DNA of 64,000 nucleotides from Corylus avellana (taxonomy: Eukaryota; Streptophyta; Magnoliopsida; Fagales; Betulaceae), in assembly GCF_901000735.1 (NCBI RefSeq), contig NC_081548.1, forward strand, positions 12,906,354-12,970,353. The letters are read 5' to 3'. The translations under genes were made by a program, and so were the position numbers. The notes beneath the pieces are model-generated. The model was not told the origin of the DNA. It saw only the letters and a program-made list of their open reading frames with translations, and ran no database searches. Shown here one piece after another: positions 12,201 to 22,151 of this stretch (positions are counted from its first letter, which is position 1; each line of letters starts with the position of its first letter).

Positions 12201-12782
12201 CCTCGTACCCGTCTATCCAAAAGGCTACCCAACCTCTAAGTCTAGCACTCCATGGTCGTTTCTACTGATGGGTCTACTTCGTAGTCCTTGTCAATGCTGG
12301 GGAGGAAAGCGGCCTTCTGTTGGTCGGATCCGTCTGGCACTGCTCTTGCCTTCAGCAGTAGGATCTCTTCATGCTTCATCTGGGTATTCGTCCGAAATCT
12401 GAGTCAGATGTTTGTGTATCTCCAGCTTCCTTTCCTTGCCGAGGTAGGGATTATATCTCCTGGGAACAGGCGGAAAACACCGTACCGCTGAAATGATGTG
12501 ATGCTTCCTTTTTGCCGTTGTCTAGCTGTTCTCAAATAGTTGTCTAGCGTCAACATTCATCGCTCATCTAAATGTTAAGTAGGATCAAGTGCCCATAACG
12601 TAGAGCATGTGATCTGTTTCAATCTAATTCTAAGCAATCAAGTGGGCTATTACTCTAGCCCGCACCTCAATCTAACAACAATCAGAGAACCTAGGTCTAT
12701 CCTATGCTCCATTCTTGAAGATTCACACCTAGGGTATTGCAGCCAATTTTCAAATTGTCAGCTCTGGTCAGCAAGACCGTAT
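9292..12782 (-). other. Interior of the chromovirus-like element, no domains
   Basis: About 3.5 kb with only short open frames on both strands. 9540-10440 is relatively GC-rich with many CGTCG-like words; 10450-11800 reads like an old noncoding leader. Apart from the pol-terminal trace at 9295-9335, I recognise no Gag, protease, RT, RNase H, integrase or chromodomain sequence. Confidence 0.6.
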
Positions 12783-12794
12783 GCTTTGATACCA
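12783..12794 (-). promoter_or_regulatory. Primer-binding site, initiator tRNA-Met type, one mismatch
   Basis: Minus strand TGGTATCAAAGC, one G-to-A change from the TGGTATCAGAGC complement of initiator tRNA-Met, three bases from the LTR end. Confidence 0.8.
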
Positions 12795-14410
12795 CTCTAT
12801 AACACCCCCAAAATTAGCCTTGGCTAACATGGCGGGGTTACTGGCAACTGTCTCAGTTAAACCAACTTGTGGCTAAATGAGGAATTGCCTTTCTAAGCAT
12901 TTCAGAGTAATGCATCGGAAGGTGAAATACAATTTGAGAAGAACTATAAATCATTATGGGACAAGTATATTCCTCGGAATTAAAGACATGGTGCAACTAA
13001 TAATAATGTAAAACAAACCTGATAGTAGCATGAAGATTCTAAAGCAAGGTCCGTAGTAGCAACCGTGCCTCTCCTGGGTTCTAGTGACAAACTTCCTAAG
13101 AGGGTAATAACAGTGTAAGTCTAATGACTTAGTAAGTAAACCTCACAATTAGGTATGATTGAGCCCATTTAAGCAGAAATAAACGAGCAGTTTTAGTAAT
13201 CATTTGAAAAGAGATGTTGTCTCCGTTAATACACCATAAAAGTATTGTTTGGTTAATAAAGAGGGTGGTGTACTCCCAGTGGCAATCGTCTAAGTAGTTT
13301 AATAGACGAAAAACTAATGCTTTATAGGTCATAACTCACATGTATGGTCTACCCGAGATATTACCCCTTCTCAGCGGGGTTGACGTTGTCCCGAGGGACT
13401 TGTAGTACAATGCTAGTGCCCCAGCCATTGCACGGTCTACAGTACATAACATTAGTGGCACGACCAAGTCCGACCTCGGGTGGCCCACACCACTAATGAT
13501 GTTCGTCCTATAGTGATCTTCCATTGGGAATTGCTGCATCTTGGTCACGAAACCATTGGATCCAAAGCCCACATAACAACACACACATTTGACCATAGAA
13601 TGAAATCTATATAGTAAGCCCATAGCCATTATACCACACATATTGGTGTACATGTCATACGATGCAGCTTGTTATTGAGTTAATAAAGTAGTTACCAAGT
13701 AGATACAATAACATAGACATATTCATATCATACTCGTGGTTAGTCAACTAACATATCCCATGTTTTTCAGAAAGTATTCGTAAGTGTTTACTTACCTCGT
13801 ACGCTCGCTTGAATCCTCCGACATTGCTAAATCCTGCTATAACGGAATATAACACACCGTTATACATAATACTAGAGGATCCTCATGAATAAAATACTAG
13901 GCCTTCTCTAACCTGAGGCTGGCTAAACTCTAAAATATATGCAAACGAGGCTTAAGGCAAATGCCTAGCTCCCTGGCCGTACGTAAGGCTCCGAAGGCGT
14001 ACATCCAGTTAGTGAGTTAGGCAAATTGCCAAGGCTCGGACGGTGCTTTAGGGTTACTACATTATTTCTAGGCTTCTATATCATTTCTAAGGTAGTAAAT
14101 AAACTCATGCAATGTAAGAGGACTTAATACCCTGAAGTTTAAGGAAGCTTTTGAAAATATTATTGTTTTTATAAGAAAGGCTTAATAACAACTCTTTGCA
14201 AAACTCCCATTTTTAAGCAAGCACAAAAATAGTAAGGGAAATATAAAATGGGCAAGAGGTTACCTTAAAATTAGGGAGGGACAAGAGCTCCTTCTCACCA
14301 AAAACTCCCTCTTTCTTCACCACTATCAAGAACACAATCTCTTAGGGTTTTTGCAGCCTAGGGGCATGCCAACAGGTGGAAAATGGTGTGTGGGGTGGAA
14401 GGGGATAGGG

Positions 14411-14418
14411 TATTTATA
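14411..14418 (-). promoter_or_regulatory. TATA box, right chromovirus-like LTR
   Basis: Minus strand TATAAATA, in the same position relative to the CGTACG array as in the left LTR. Confidence 0.6.
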
Positions 14419-14449
14419 GGGGAGGGGTGCTACCCACTCTCCCGAAAAA

Positions 14450-14720
14450 TAGCGGACGTCCGCTAACCCTAGCGTACGTCCGGTACTATTTACACAGTGG
14501 ATAAAAGGGTTCCGCGTACGTTATGGGTATTATCCAAGGGTTTTCCAAAAAGTAGCGTACGTCCAGTATGGTCCCCTGGCGGCTGGCATACGTTCTGTAC
14601 TATTTACAGAGTACGACGTACTATTGGTAGAGTATGTCCGGTGTGGTCCCCTGGCGTACGTCCGGTACTAGAGACAAGAGCGTATGTCCGGTTCCCTGGG
14701 CGTATGTACAGTCAGAAATG
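14450..14720 (-). repeat. CGTACG-rich array, right LTR
   Basis: Four intact CGTACG palindromes plus decayed units, collinear with the left LTR array. The differences between the arrays are mostly C-to-T or G-to-A at CpG. Confidence 0.75.
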
Positions 14721-15334
14721 GTAGGTTTGGGTTTCACTTCAAAGGCTTCATGGCTAAGTGTGAGGGCTATGGGTTATGCTGAGATGACTTAGGGTTTTCT
14801 GTTTAGGGCTAATTTAAAAGGCTATTAGCTCTTTGAGTAAGGGATTAAAACTCTTTTTTCTTTTTAACAGAATTTAAAAAGTCGGAGTATTACAGAATTA
14901 TATTATTAATGTACAATGATAATATGATTCGTATAATATCAAATTAAGTAATTGACATTGGATTAAATAATGTGTTACTTATAACCACAATTGAAGTATT
15001 AATGTATTATTATTCTAATTTATATGATTATATAATAACAAATTATACATAAATTATATGACATAAGTCATAAGTATACCAATTCATACTAATATAACAA
15101 TTAAGTACTTAGAGTCTTAGTTCCAATGTATGTTATAAATTTATAAGTCTATATATTTTATAAATTAAAATTATACATACATGCATATGAATAATATAAA
15201 TGTATAAGATCAATACTTAATCATATAATTCAATGACAATTCAAATACTTTATTCAAGTTAATCATATTATTAGTGTAGAAATCCTTGTTAAAACTAAAT
15301 GTTTTTTTAAAGACTTTTTACATGTTAAAACTAA

Positions 15335-17066
15335 GGGGAAAATACACTTTACCCTCCTGAACAATCCACCCATTTGCACTTTGACGTCCAATAAAAACTA
15401 GCACTTGAACCCCTCAAAGTTTAACACAATGACCAAAAAGTCCATCCGTTTATTTTGGCCGTCACTTTGGACAGAAACCTAGTCACGTGCGTGGCACGTG
15501 ACACTTTTCAACTAAAAAGCTCGAAAATGCCCTCGGGGGGTAAAGTGTAAACATAAATTACTTCAGGGGGGTAAAGTGTAAACATAAAAAACAAAACAAA
15601 TAAATTAATTAATTAATTTTTTTTTAAAAAAAAAAGCTTATTTAAAAAATAAAAAGAAAAACTAAACTAAAACAAAAAAAAAAAAACTCGGGTTAATTAC
15701 CTTTTTAGTACTAAGGTTCTCACTTTTTTTTTTCTCACCTAGCAAATCGTATAACAGATGGTACCTGAGTTATGGAAAAAGACCAACTTGGTACTTCCAT
15801 CACATTCTGTTAGCCCAAACTAACAGACTGTCACGTGTCAACCCCAAAAAATGCCACATGTCCTAAAAATATTGCGCCACATGTCGTAAAAAAATGCCAA
15901 TTTGGCACCAAATGTCCTAAAAAAGTAAAAATAATTTTTAAAAAAAAAACAATCAGAAAAGATAAACCCTAAAAAAAGTGAAAAAATTATGGGGTGGCCT
16001 TTTGTCCTTTAGGGGTGGTTTCAGCCACCCCCAGACTGTCCCTAGGGCCATCCTCATGCCACGTGTCTCACCTATTAAAATATATTAAAATACTATTTTT
16101 TTTAAATATAAATTAAAATTAAAATAAGATAATAATAATAATTTTTTCTTTTCAGTTTTTTTATAAGGCCGGCCACCCCAAGGGCCAAACAGGTGGCTTT
16201 TAAAAAATTTGGTTGGCCCATGGGGGTGGCCGATCCACCCCCAACCGGCCCTTGGGGGTGGCTTCGGCCACCACCCAGGCCAAACGGTGGCCCTTGGGGG
16301 TGGTTACCATATAAAAAAACCTGGAAAAAAAAATTATTATTATTATTATTATTTTTTTTTTAAAATAAAAAAAATAATATTTTAATATATTTTAATAGAT
16401 GTGACACGTGGCATGAGAACGGCCCTAGGATTCTCCTAGGGCCATCATGGCCATTAACTGAATGCTTCTCCAGTCCAAAAGGACTAGAGAGGATCCGAAT
16501 CCCCCTACCCCTAGGGGTGGCTCAACCAGTTATTAAACTAGTTTTTTTAGGGACATGTGGCCTTTTTTAGGGGTGACACATGGCAATCCATTAGTTTGGG
16601 TAAACAGAATGTGACAGAGGTACCAAGTTGATCTTTTCCCATAACTCAAGTACCATCTATAGTACGATTTGTAACCTAGGTGAGAAAAGAAATAAAGTGT
16701 GAACCTTAGTACTAAAAAGGTAATTAACCCGAGTTTTTTGTTATAGTTTAGTTTTTCTTTTTATTTTTATTTTTTTTTTAATTTTTTTTTGGTTTTATGT
16801 TTTTTGTTTTTATGTTTACACTTTACCCCCTCGAAGTAATTTATGTTTACACTTCACCCCCTGGGGGCATTTTTGAACTTCTTGGTTGAAAAGTGTCACG
16901 TGCCACCCACATGATTAGGTTTCCGTCCAAAGTGACGGCCAAAATAAATGGATGGGTTTTTTTGTCACTGTGTTAAACTTTGAGGGGGTCAAGTGTCACT
17001 TTTTAAACATTGGACATCAAAGTGCAAATGGGTGGATAGTTCAGAGAGGTAAAGTGTATTTTCCCC
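15335..17066. mobile_element. Palindromic MULE-type MITE, 9-bp TSD TAAAACTAA
   Basis: Ends GGGGAAAATACACTTTACC and its complement (one or two mismatches over about 28 bases). Flanked by TAAAACTAA at 15326-15334 and 17067-17075. The uninterrupted hAT copy carries this 9-mer once, so it is a true target duplication of the length typical of Mutator-type elements. The arms continue inwards (GTCACGTG..., GACGGCCAAAATAAA...) so most of the 1.7 kb can fold back on itself. No coding sequence. Confidence 0.9.
15687..16733. repeat. Second inverted-repeat unit nested in the MITE
   Basis: Ends CTCGGGTTAATTACC and its complement; the arms match over more than 130 bases with few mismatches, then become imperfect through GGGGTGGC/GCCACCCC-rich sequence to a centre near 16210. 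No target duplication flanks it, so it may be an independent foldback element that lost its flanks or the evolved core of the outer MITE. Confidence 0.8.
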
Positions 17067-17459
17067 TAAAACTAAATTTTAACAGGTCATGATTTATATT
17101 TGAATTTTTTTTTTTTTTAAGTACAAGTAAATGTAAATTTGGGGTCAAATATTTTTTATTTTTTAGTATGAGCTCTTTTTATAGCAATTTGGCCCAAGAA
17201 GACACTAAAAATGAAAAAACAAACAAAAACAAAAAACAAAAACAAATGAGGTAAATGCTACAGTGATCCAAAAAAAAAGCCCAAAACTAAAAATTGGTTA
17301 TATGTTTATCTTGAGAAAGCCCAAAACGCCCAATTTTGAAAAAGCGGTTATAGCTGACGGTTACATGTTTTACTAACCGTTAGGCGGTTACGGTTGCAGT
17401 TAGTGAAATTTAGCAGTTTTTGCCGATAACCGTTAACCGTAACCGTATTGACACCCCTA

Positions 17460-17545
17460 CTCAATATAGCCCTATTCTACAAGGATTCATCTTATTGCGA
17501 GTGGTATTTTATTATTGATATTTTTGCTTAAAAAAGACCACATCA
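17460..17545 (+). repeat. Terminal fragment of a gypsy-type LTR, target of the hAT insertion
   Basis: Complement of the first 85 bases of the LTRs at 18182, 24758 and 53212, ending GACCACATCA at 17545. The hAT terminus joins it directly at 17459/17460. The LTR is therefore older than the hAT. Confidence 0.75.
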
Positions 17546-18181
17546 ATTACAGTTGAGTATGAAATGAGCTAATGAGTTACAATTTATATACTGGAATAAT
17601 AAACATGGGTTTTCACAAATGTGACAGGCGTTGCCTTTGTTATTATACCATGAAAATGCAGTTTTGGCAAGGTTGGCATTTTTCTGAAGGATCTGTAATA
17701 TAATCAGTACTAAAATAAGGAGCATTTGAGTCCTTTTTTTTCTTGACTTTTAATAAAACATAGTAAGTTAGGTCTTTTAACCAACTCTTTTGTAAAGTAA
17801 CATGATGATAAATACACTTCAATTAAATGACTCCAAAAGCAAGGAATATTATTGATATTTTTGTACACAAAAAGACCACATCAGAAACAAAAGAAGTTTC
17901 CTGAACAAGAAGATCATGGGAAAGCCACCGCTTCGCCTAAACGAGCCCACCAGCATGAGCGCCTCTTTCCACGGCCAACTCATAGCTCTCTCTCGTCCTC
18001 TTTGCACGCAATCATGAGTTTCTCTTCCAGCTCTGTCTCATTCCTTAAGCATTTCTATACATTCCCTTGAAACCCTAATTTAATTTTGGTTTAGATGATT
18101 GTCTTATTATTGGAGGGGAAATATGTGACCACCCGCTTGATAAAACAAGTGACTATTTTTTTCTTTTTTCTTTTGAAAACA
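17546..18181. other. Non-repetitive spacer between opposed LTR ends
   Basis: About 640 bases that match none of the TE families here. It contains one more short inverted LTR end (17849-17883, ending GACCACATCA), a small minus-strand open frame at 17543-17725 that I cannot identify, and the exon-like segment at 17916-18013. AAACA at 18177-18181 is the left target duplication of the LTR at 18182. Confidence 0.5.
17916..18013 (+). pseudogene. Possible captured first exon, splice donor mutated
   Basis: ATG at 17916 opens a 32-codon frame beginning MGKPPLRLNE that ends at the base before ATGAGTTTCTC. In the duplicate at 24492-24589 the same point reads GTGAGTTTCTC, a good splice donor, so here the donor appears lost by one G-to-A change. 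Base composition is more GC-rich than its surroundings. I do not recognise the protein. It could be a gene fragment carried by a TE or host DNA between insertions. Confidence 0.35.
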
Positions 18182-18393
18182 TGATGTGGTCTTTTTAAAG
18201 TAGAAAATATCAATAATAATATATCACTCGCAATAGTACAAATCCTTGTAGGATATAGCTATATTGAGGGTGTCGAACCTCAAGGACTGCTTAGGAATTG
18301 TTATCAAGATTAAAAGTAACTTAAGAAAATATTTGTGGTTTGGTTTTTTACTGAAGTGCATAAAATAAACACAAAAGAGAATTGAATTAAAAT

Positions 18394-18419
18394 AGAGAGA
18401 GAGAGAGAGAGAGAGAGAG
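18394..18419. repeat. (AG)n microsatellite
   Basis: About 13 AG units; the matching tract in the duplicate (24971-24999) is slightly longer. Confidence 0.95.
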
Positions 18420-18839
18420 TAGGGAATTGACTTCACGCTATCCGCATATTACTGGTTAATCATATTTATTCAGATAAATTCATTCTATACATCATAAAAA
18501 TAAACAAGACAATATTGTATTAAGGAATAAGTATAATCCATTTTCGGTTGGCACAGACCGTCCTCCTAACCACTAAGATGCAGTATGATCTGTCTTCCCT
18601 AGATATGGATTATCTAATTCCTTAATAGGAGTCATATAAGGCATCTATCTCAGCTTGAAAATTCATGATCACTCTCATTTTTTAGCATGCAAATATCCCA
18701 CATAAAACACTAATCATTTTTTTTTTTTTAAGAAAATAAACTAACAGAAAAAACAACTAAATAAAATAAAATAAAAAATAGAACTTAAAAACTCACACAA
18801 AAGGACCAAAAATAAATTTTGGCAAAAATTTTCATCTAC

Positions 18840-19185
18840 TGCCAGTCTGTTGGTGTTGTTCGTGGAGGTGCGCTCAAGCACAGGCTGGATGGGATCGAGT
18901 GCAGGTGCGCTAATCCGTCAGTGGTGCTGCCTTGGGCGCTAATGCGCTCGAGCTTGCGCAAGGAGTTGTTGAGCGCAAACGCGCCCAATTAAGCTAACTA
19001 CTGCCTTAGCCGCGGATGCGCTCGAGCGTACTATAGTTGCGCTTGATCGTATATGTGTTGAAGTTCGGAAGGTGTTGTTTGCTGTGCACTGGTCTATTGA
19101 CTGGTGCTCCTCGTGGCACAAGTGTGCTCGAGCATACAGATGTGCGGTCGAGCGGGTGCTATAGGTCTGGTCCAGAAGGAATTGC
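18840..19185 (-). repeat. GC-rich leader with GCGCTCGAGC-type repeats
   Basis: Degenerate repeats of GCGCTCGAGC and related words in the leader between gag and primer site, strikingly GC-rich against about 30% GC around it. Repeated at 25420-25765; elements A and B retain only a short version (about 38300-38345). Confidence 0.65.
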
Positions 19186-19329
19186 AAAACAGTAAAAAAA
19201 AAAAAAAAAAACTCTTTTTTTTTTTATTAGAAATATGAATAAAAATTGCAGAAAAATAAAATCCTAATTATAACTAGTAGAAAGATAAAATCAATTTAAA
19301 CATAAATTGGTTTAAAAAATTAATCAACT

Positions 19330-19346
19330 CCTCGGCAATGGCACCA
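19330..19346 (-). promoter_or_regulatory. Decayed tRNA-Asp primer-binding site
   Basis: Plus strand CCTCGGCAATGGCACCA against CCCCGGCAACGGCGCCA in element A: three differences, all transitions of the C-to-T or G-to-A kind. Confidence 0.75.
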
Positions 19347-20141
19347 AAAACTTGTTGTGAAAATTTTAATACTCGCAAGTGCATGAATCATTTGCAATAT
19401 AATGTTTTGCAATTGCGATTTCGAACCTACAGAGAATTGTGCTTTTGAAAGAGCAATTTATATCTAAACCAATTAAACCCTAACCTAGTTCCAAAAGAAT
19501 TTTGAATTGGGTTTTTTGAAAATTAAAAGACATAAACATAAACTAAATAAACTAAGTAAATCAAAAGATAAAGGTACCAAGGTTTGAGAATCCACACTCA
19601 CAAAATCATAACAACATACTTCAAGTTCATCAATATTAATCCGAAGTTCTCACAATAAAAATCTTAGATATGTTTTACTATGCTTCAAACAATTAATCAA
19701 AACCATTCTATGTATCCATTCATTACACAAATCACAAAAGGAATCCAAATTTAATTTAAACACCAAATGTGTCATAAGAACAAATCACAAGGGATATCCA
19801 ATTTTTAGGCATATAAAACCAAGCAATCAATTATGTGAAATTATCTTAAATCATTAAGTGTATCCTTAAATCATTACAATATATCCAAGAATGATGCCAC
19901 ACATTGAAAATAAGTAAAACAATTGAATATTAAACAGAATAAAATCGGAAAAATAAAGACTTACATAAAAATAACATTTTTCTTCATCGGTGAGGCTTCA
20001 TCCCCAACCTTAGTTGGGAATTTAGCTCCACATGACTATGAAAACTAAAACCTAAACCTAAACCTAAAGAAAAACTAAACTAAAGAGAAAAGCTGTGGAT
20101 TAATTATATTGCAAATGATTCGTGCACTTGCGACAAAAACT

Positions 20142-21542
20142 TGTTGAGCAAATTTTAATATACTCCCAAGTACACAAATCATTTGCAATATAATGTTTTA
20201 CAAGTGCGAGGTCGAACCCACAGAGAATTGTGTTTTTGAATAACAACTTATATCTAAACTAATTAACCTTAACCTAGTTCCAAAAAGAGTTTGATTTTGA
20301 TGATTTTGAAAATTAAAAGACAAAACATAAACTAAATAAAATAAAACACAAAATAAAATACTGAGGTTTAGGAATTCACACTCACCGAATCATAACAACA
20401 TACTCTATGTTCATAAATATTAATCCGAAGTTCTCACTATTAAAATCTTAGATATGTTTTACTATGCTTCAACAGTTAATCAAAATCATCTCATGTATCC
20501 ATTCATTGCACAAATCTCAAAAGGAATCAAATATCAATTATATCATCAAATGTATCTATAAATCACAAAAGATATCGAATTTTAATTGAAACACCTAATG
20601 TATCCATAGAACAAATCACAAGGGATATACAATTTTTAAGCAAATAAAATCAAGCAATCAATTGTATTGAATTATCTCAAATCATCCAGTGTATGCTTGA
20701 ATCATAAAAGATATCCAAGAATCATTCAATCCAATTGACAAGAAGTAAAACAATTAAAATATTAAACTGAATAAAATCGAATAAATAAAGACTTACATAA
20801 AAGCAATGTTGTTCTTCATTGGTGAGGCTTCATCCCAACCTTAGTTGAAAATTTAGCTCCACATAAAAATAAAGCCTAAACCTAGATCTAAACCTAAAGA
20901 AAAACTAAACTAAAGAGAAACGCTATGAATTTTTGTTCTCTGGACTTGTCTACTTTTCTTGAAGGCTTAGAGATCTATTTATATGGCTTAGGAGAGTCCT
21001 AGAAGTCCTATGAATCCTAGGAAATTTGGAGGTCTGTCTCCCAGTCAAATTATGAAGCAATCTCAGTACAAATCATAATAGAATTCGTCCAGATTTGCAT
21101 TCTTTTATTGCGGGACGATTTTGGCATAATAAACATCAGAATTAGGAAAATCCTATTTCACAATAAATTGTATTATTTTGAGTTAGCTTTCCAATTCTGC
21201 TAATTTCACCTCAATCCAATACTTGATGAGAAATTTATGGTCAAAATACTGAGACGCGTGCAGAATCTAAATTTGAATCTAATCCGATTTTGACTCCAAT
21301 GAGAGAAATTCCGATTTAATCATTTTCTTGATTTGGTTAAACTTAACCATATCATCTAAGTCTTCTCAAAGTGTGCTTTCTTCTAAACTTTGCATTTTTC
21401 CTTTTAAAGGCGTAGTTTTCCTACAACAACCTACAAAATACTTAAAACACAAAACTAAAACAAAACATCAAATAATGACAGAGTTAAAGGATTACCTAAT
21501 GTAAATTAAGGGGCCCAAATATGCAATATTTGACACTCATCA
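20142..21542 (-). repeat. LTR of the nested gypsy remnant (1401 bp)
   Basis: Plus strand starts TGTTGAGCAAATTTT and ends CACTCATCA. Near-identical to 25802-27203. Contains a short run of CCTAAA units (about 20876-20900). Confidence 0.8.
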
Positions 21543-22051
21543 GATACATATAATCAAGGAATGAGTATAACTCATCTTCGGTTTGCATTGACCGTCTACC
21601 TAAATTACACCAAAATAGGGTGTAGTACAATCCATCTTCCCTAGGTATGGCCTATCTAACCCTCTTGATCATATGTCAATTAAAATCGCTATATAATCAT
21701 CATCCTCATAATCACAGAAAATAAGAATGATTTGAGTTCAATAAGGGTAAAAAGCTTTCTAAGAAAAGATAAAAATTTCACCAATATTGATTTTGAGATT
21801 AAGAACAATTGCATTTAAATATTAAGAACAATATCAAAATAGTTGAAATCCTCTAGATTATATAACCAACATGCATAAACTGAAAATCTATATTTTAAGA
21901 TACAATCATATCATTGTGCTTGGATAGAGTTATATCAATACCCTACGAGAGGTTTAACCGTTCATGACTCTGCTAAGATGGCCTCCTGCCAAGATCTACT
22001 TCTCTTCAACTCTTCAAGTCTCCAAGAAGTATTTAGTGAATTTTTGCTCTA

Positions 22052-22151
22052 NNNNNNNNNNNNNNNNNNNNNNNNNNNNNNNNNNNNNNNNNNNNNNNNN
22101 NNNNNNNNNNNNNNNNNNNNNNNNNNNNNNNNNNNNNNNNNNNNNNNNNNN
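22052..22151. other. Assembly gap, 100 N
   Basis: One hundred N. The sequence right of it repeats what begins at about 15584 left of it, so it separates two near-identical blocks. Confidence 0.98.

Larger units (their letters stand above)
7231..14894 (-). mobile_element. Large chromovirus-like LTR element lacking coding capacity (LARD-like)
   Basis: Two about 2.1-kb LTRs (7231-9291 and 12798-14894) flank a 3.5-kb interior. Flanks are GAATC (7226-7230) and GAATT (14895-14899), a 5-bp target duplication with one transition. The uninterrupted hAT copy reads TTGAATCATATT at this point, which confirms GAATC as the original target. The primer site lies beside the right LTR, so the element points left. 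The interior keeps only a trace of pol: minus strand at 9295-9335 reads FKDEILLRRG, the sequence style found at the very end of plant chromovirus pol before the polypurine tract. No reverse transcriptase or integrase can be found. Confidence 0.85.
12798..14894 (-). repeat. 5' LTR of the chromovirus-like element
   Basis: Plus strand starts TATAACACCC (the terminal TG has mutated to TA) and ends GTATTACA. 2097 bp. TATA box at 14411-14418; CGTACG array at 14450-14720. Confidence 0.88.
6837..17459 (-). mobile_element. Non-autonomous hAT element, inverted, split by two later insertions
   Basis: Three blocks, 6837-7230, 14895-15334 and 17067-17459, together match the complement of the complete element at 30154-31548 in order. 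The right end reads ATTGACACCCCTA (ends 17459), the hAT-style terminus of that family, with AACCGT/GCGGTTA subterminal repeats just inside. The other terminus is missing: at about 6836 the match stops and MULE sequence begins. The gaps between blocks are the chromovirus-like element and the palindromic MITE, each with its own target duplication. No transposase is encoded. Confidence 0.85.
18636..21542 (-). mobile_element. Gypsy remnant (A/B-like family): leader, primer site, two LTR pieces
   Basis: Minus-strand order from right to left: LTR 20142-21542, a second LTR piece 19353 to about 20098, decayed primer site 19330-19346, leader to about 18680 and the first bases of gag (about 18640). It lacks the rest of gag and the 3' LTR. 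A short inverted LTR-start fragment (20103-20132) joins the two LTR pieces. Leader and LTR resemble elements A and B but are clearly diverged, so this is an older branch of that family. Confidence 0.7.
18182..22051 (-). repeat. Gypsy-type LTR (first copy), with nested remnant, cut by gap
   Basis: Starts TGATGTGGTC with AAACA on its left. Homologous to the compact LTR at 53212-54755. The LTR runs 18182 to about 18635, is interrupted by a gypsy remnant (to 21542) and resumes at 21543 (ATACATATAATCAAGGAATGAG) until the gap. Everything from about 15584 to here is repeated at 22152-27713. Confidence 0.8.

Noticed and set aside
15687..16733. Inner inverted repeat as an independent recent insertion
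   Set aside because: No target duplication of any length flanks it, so independence is not shown; kept as a structural repeat only.
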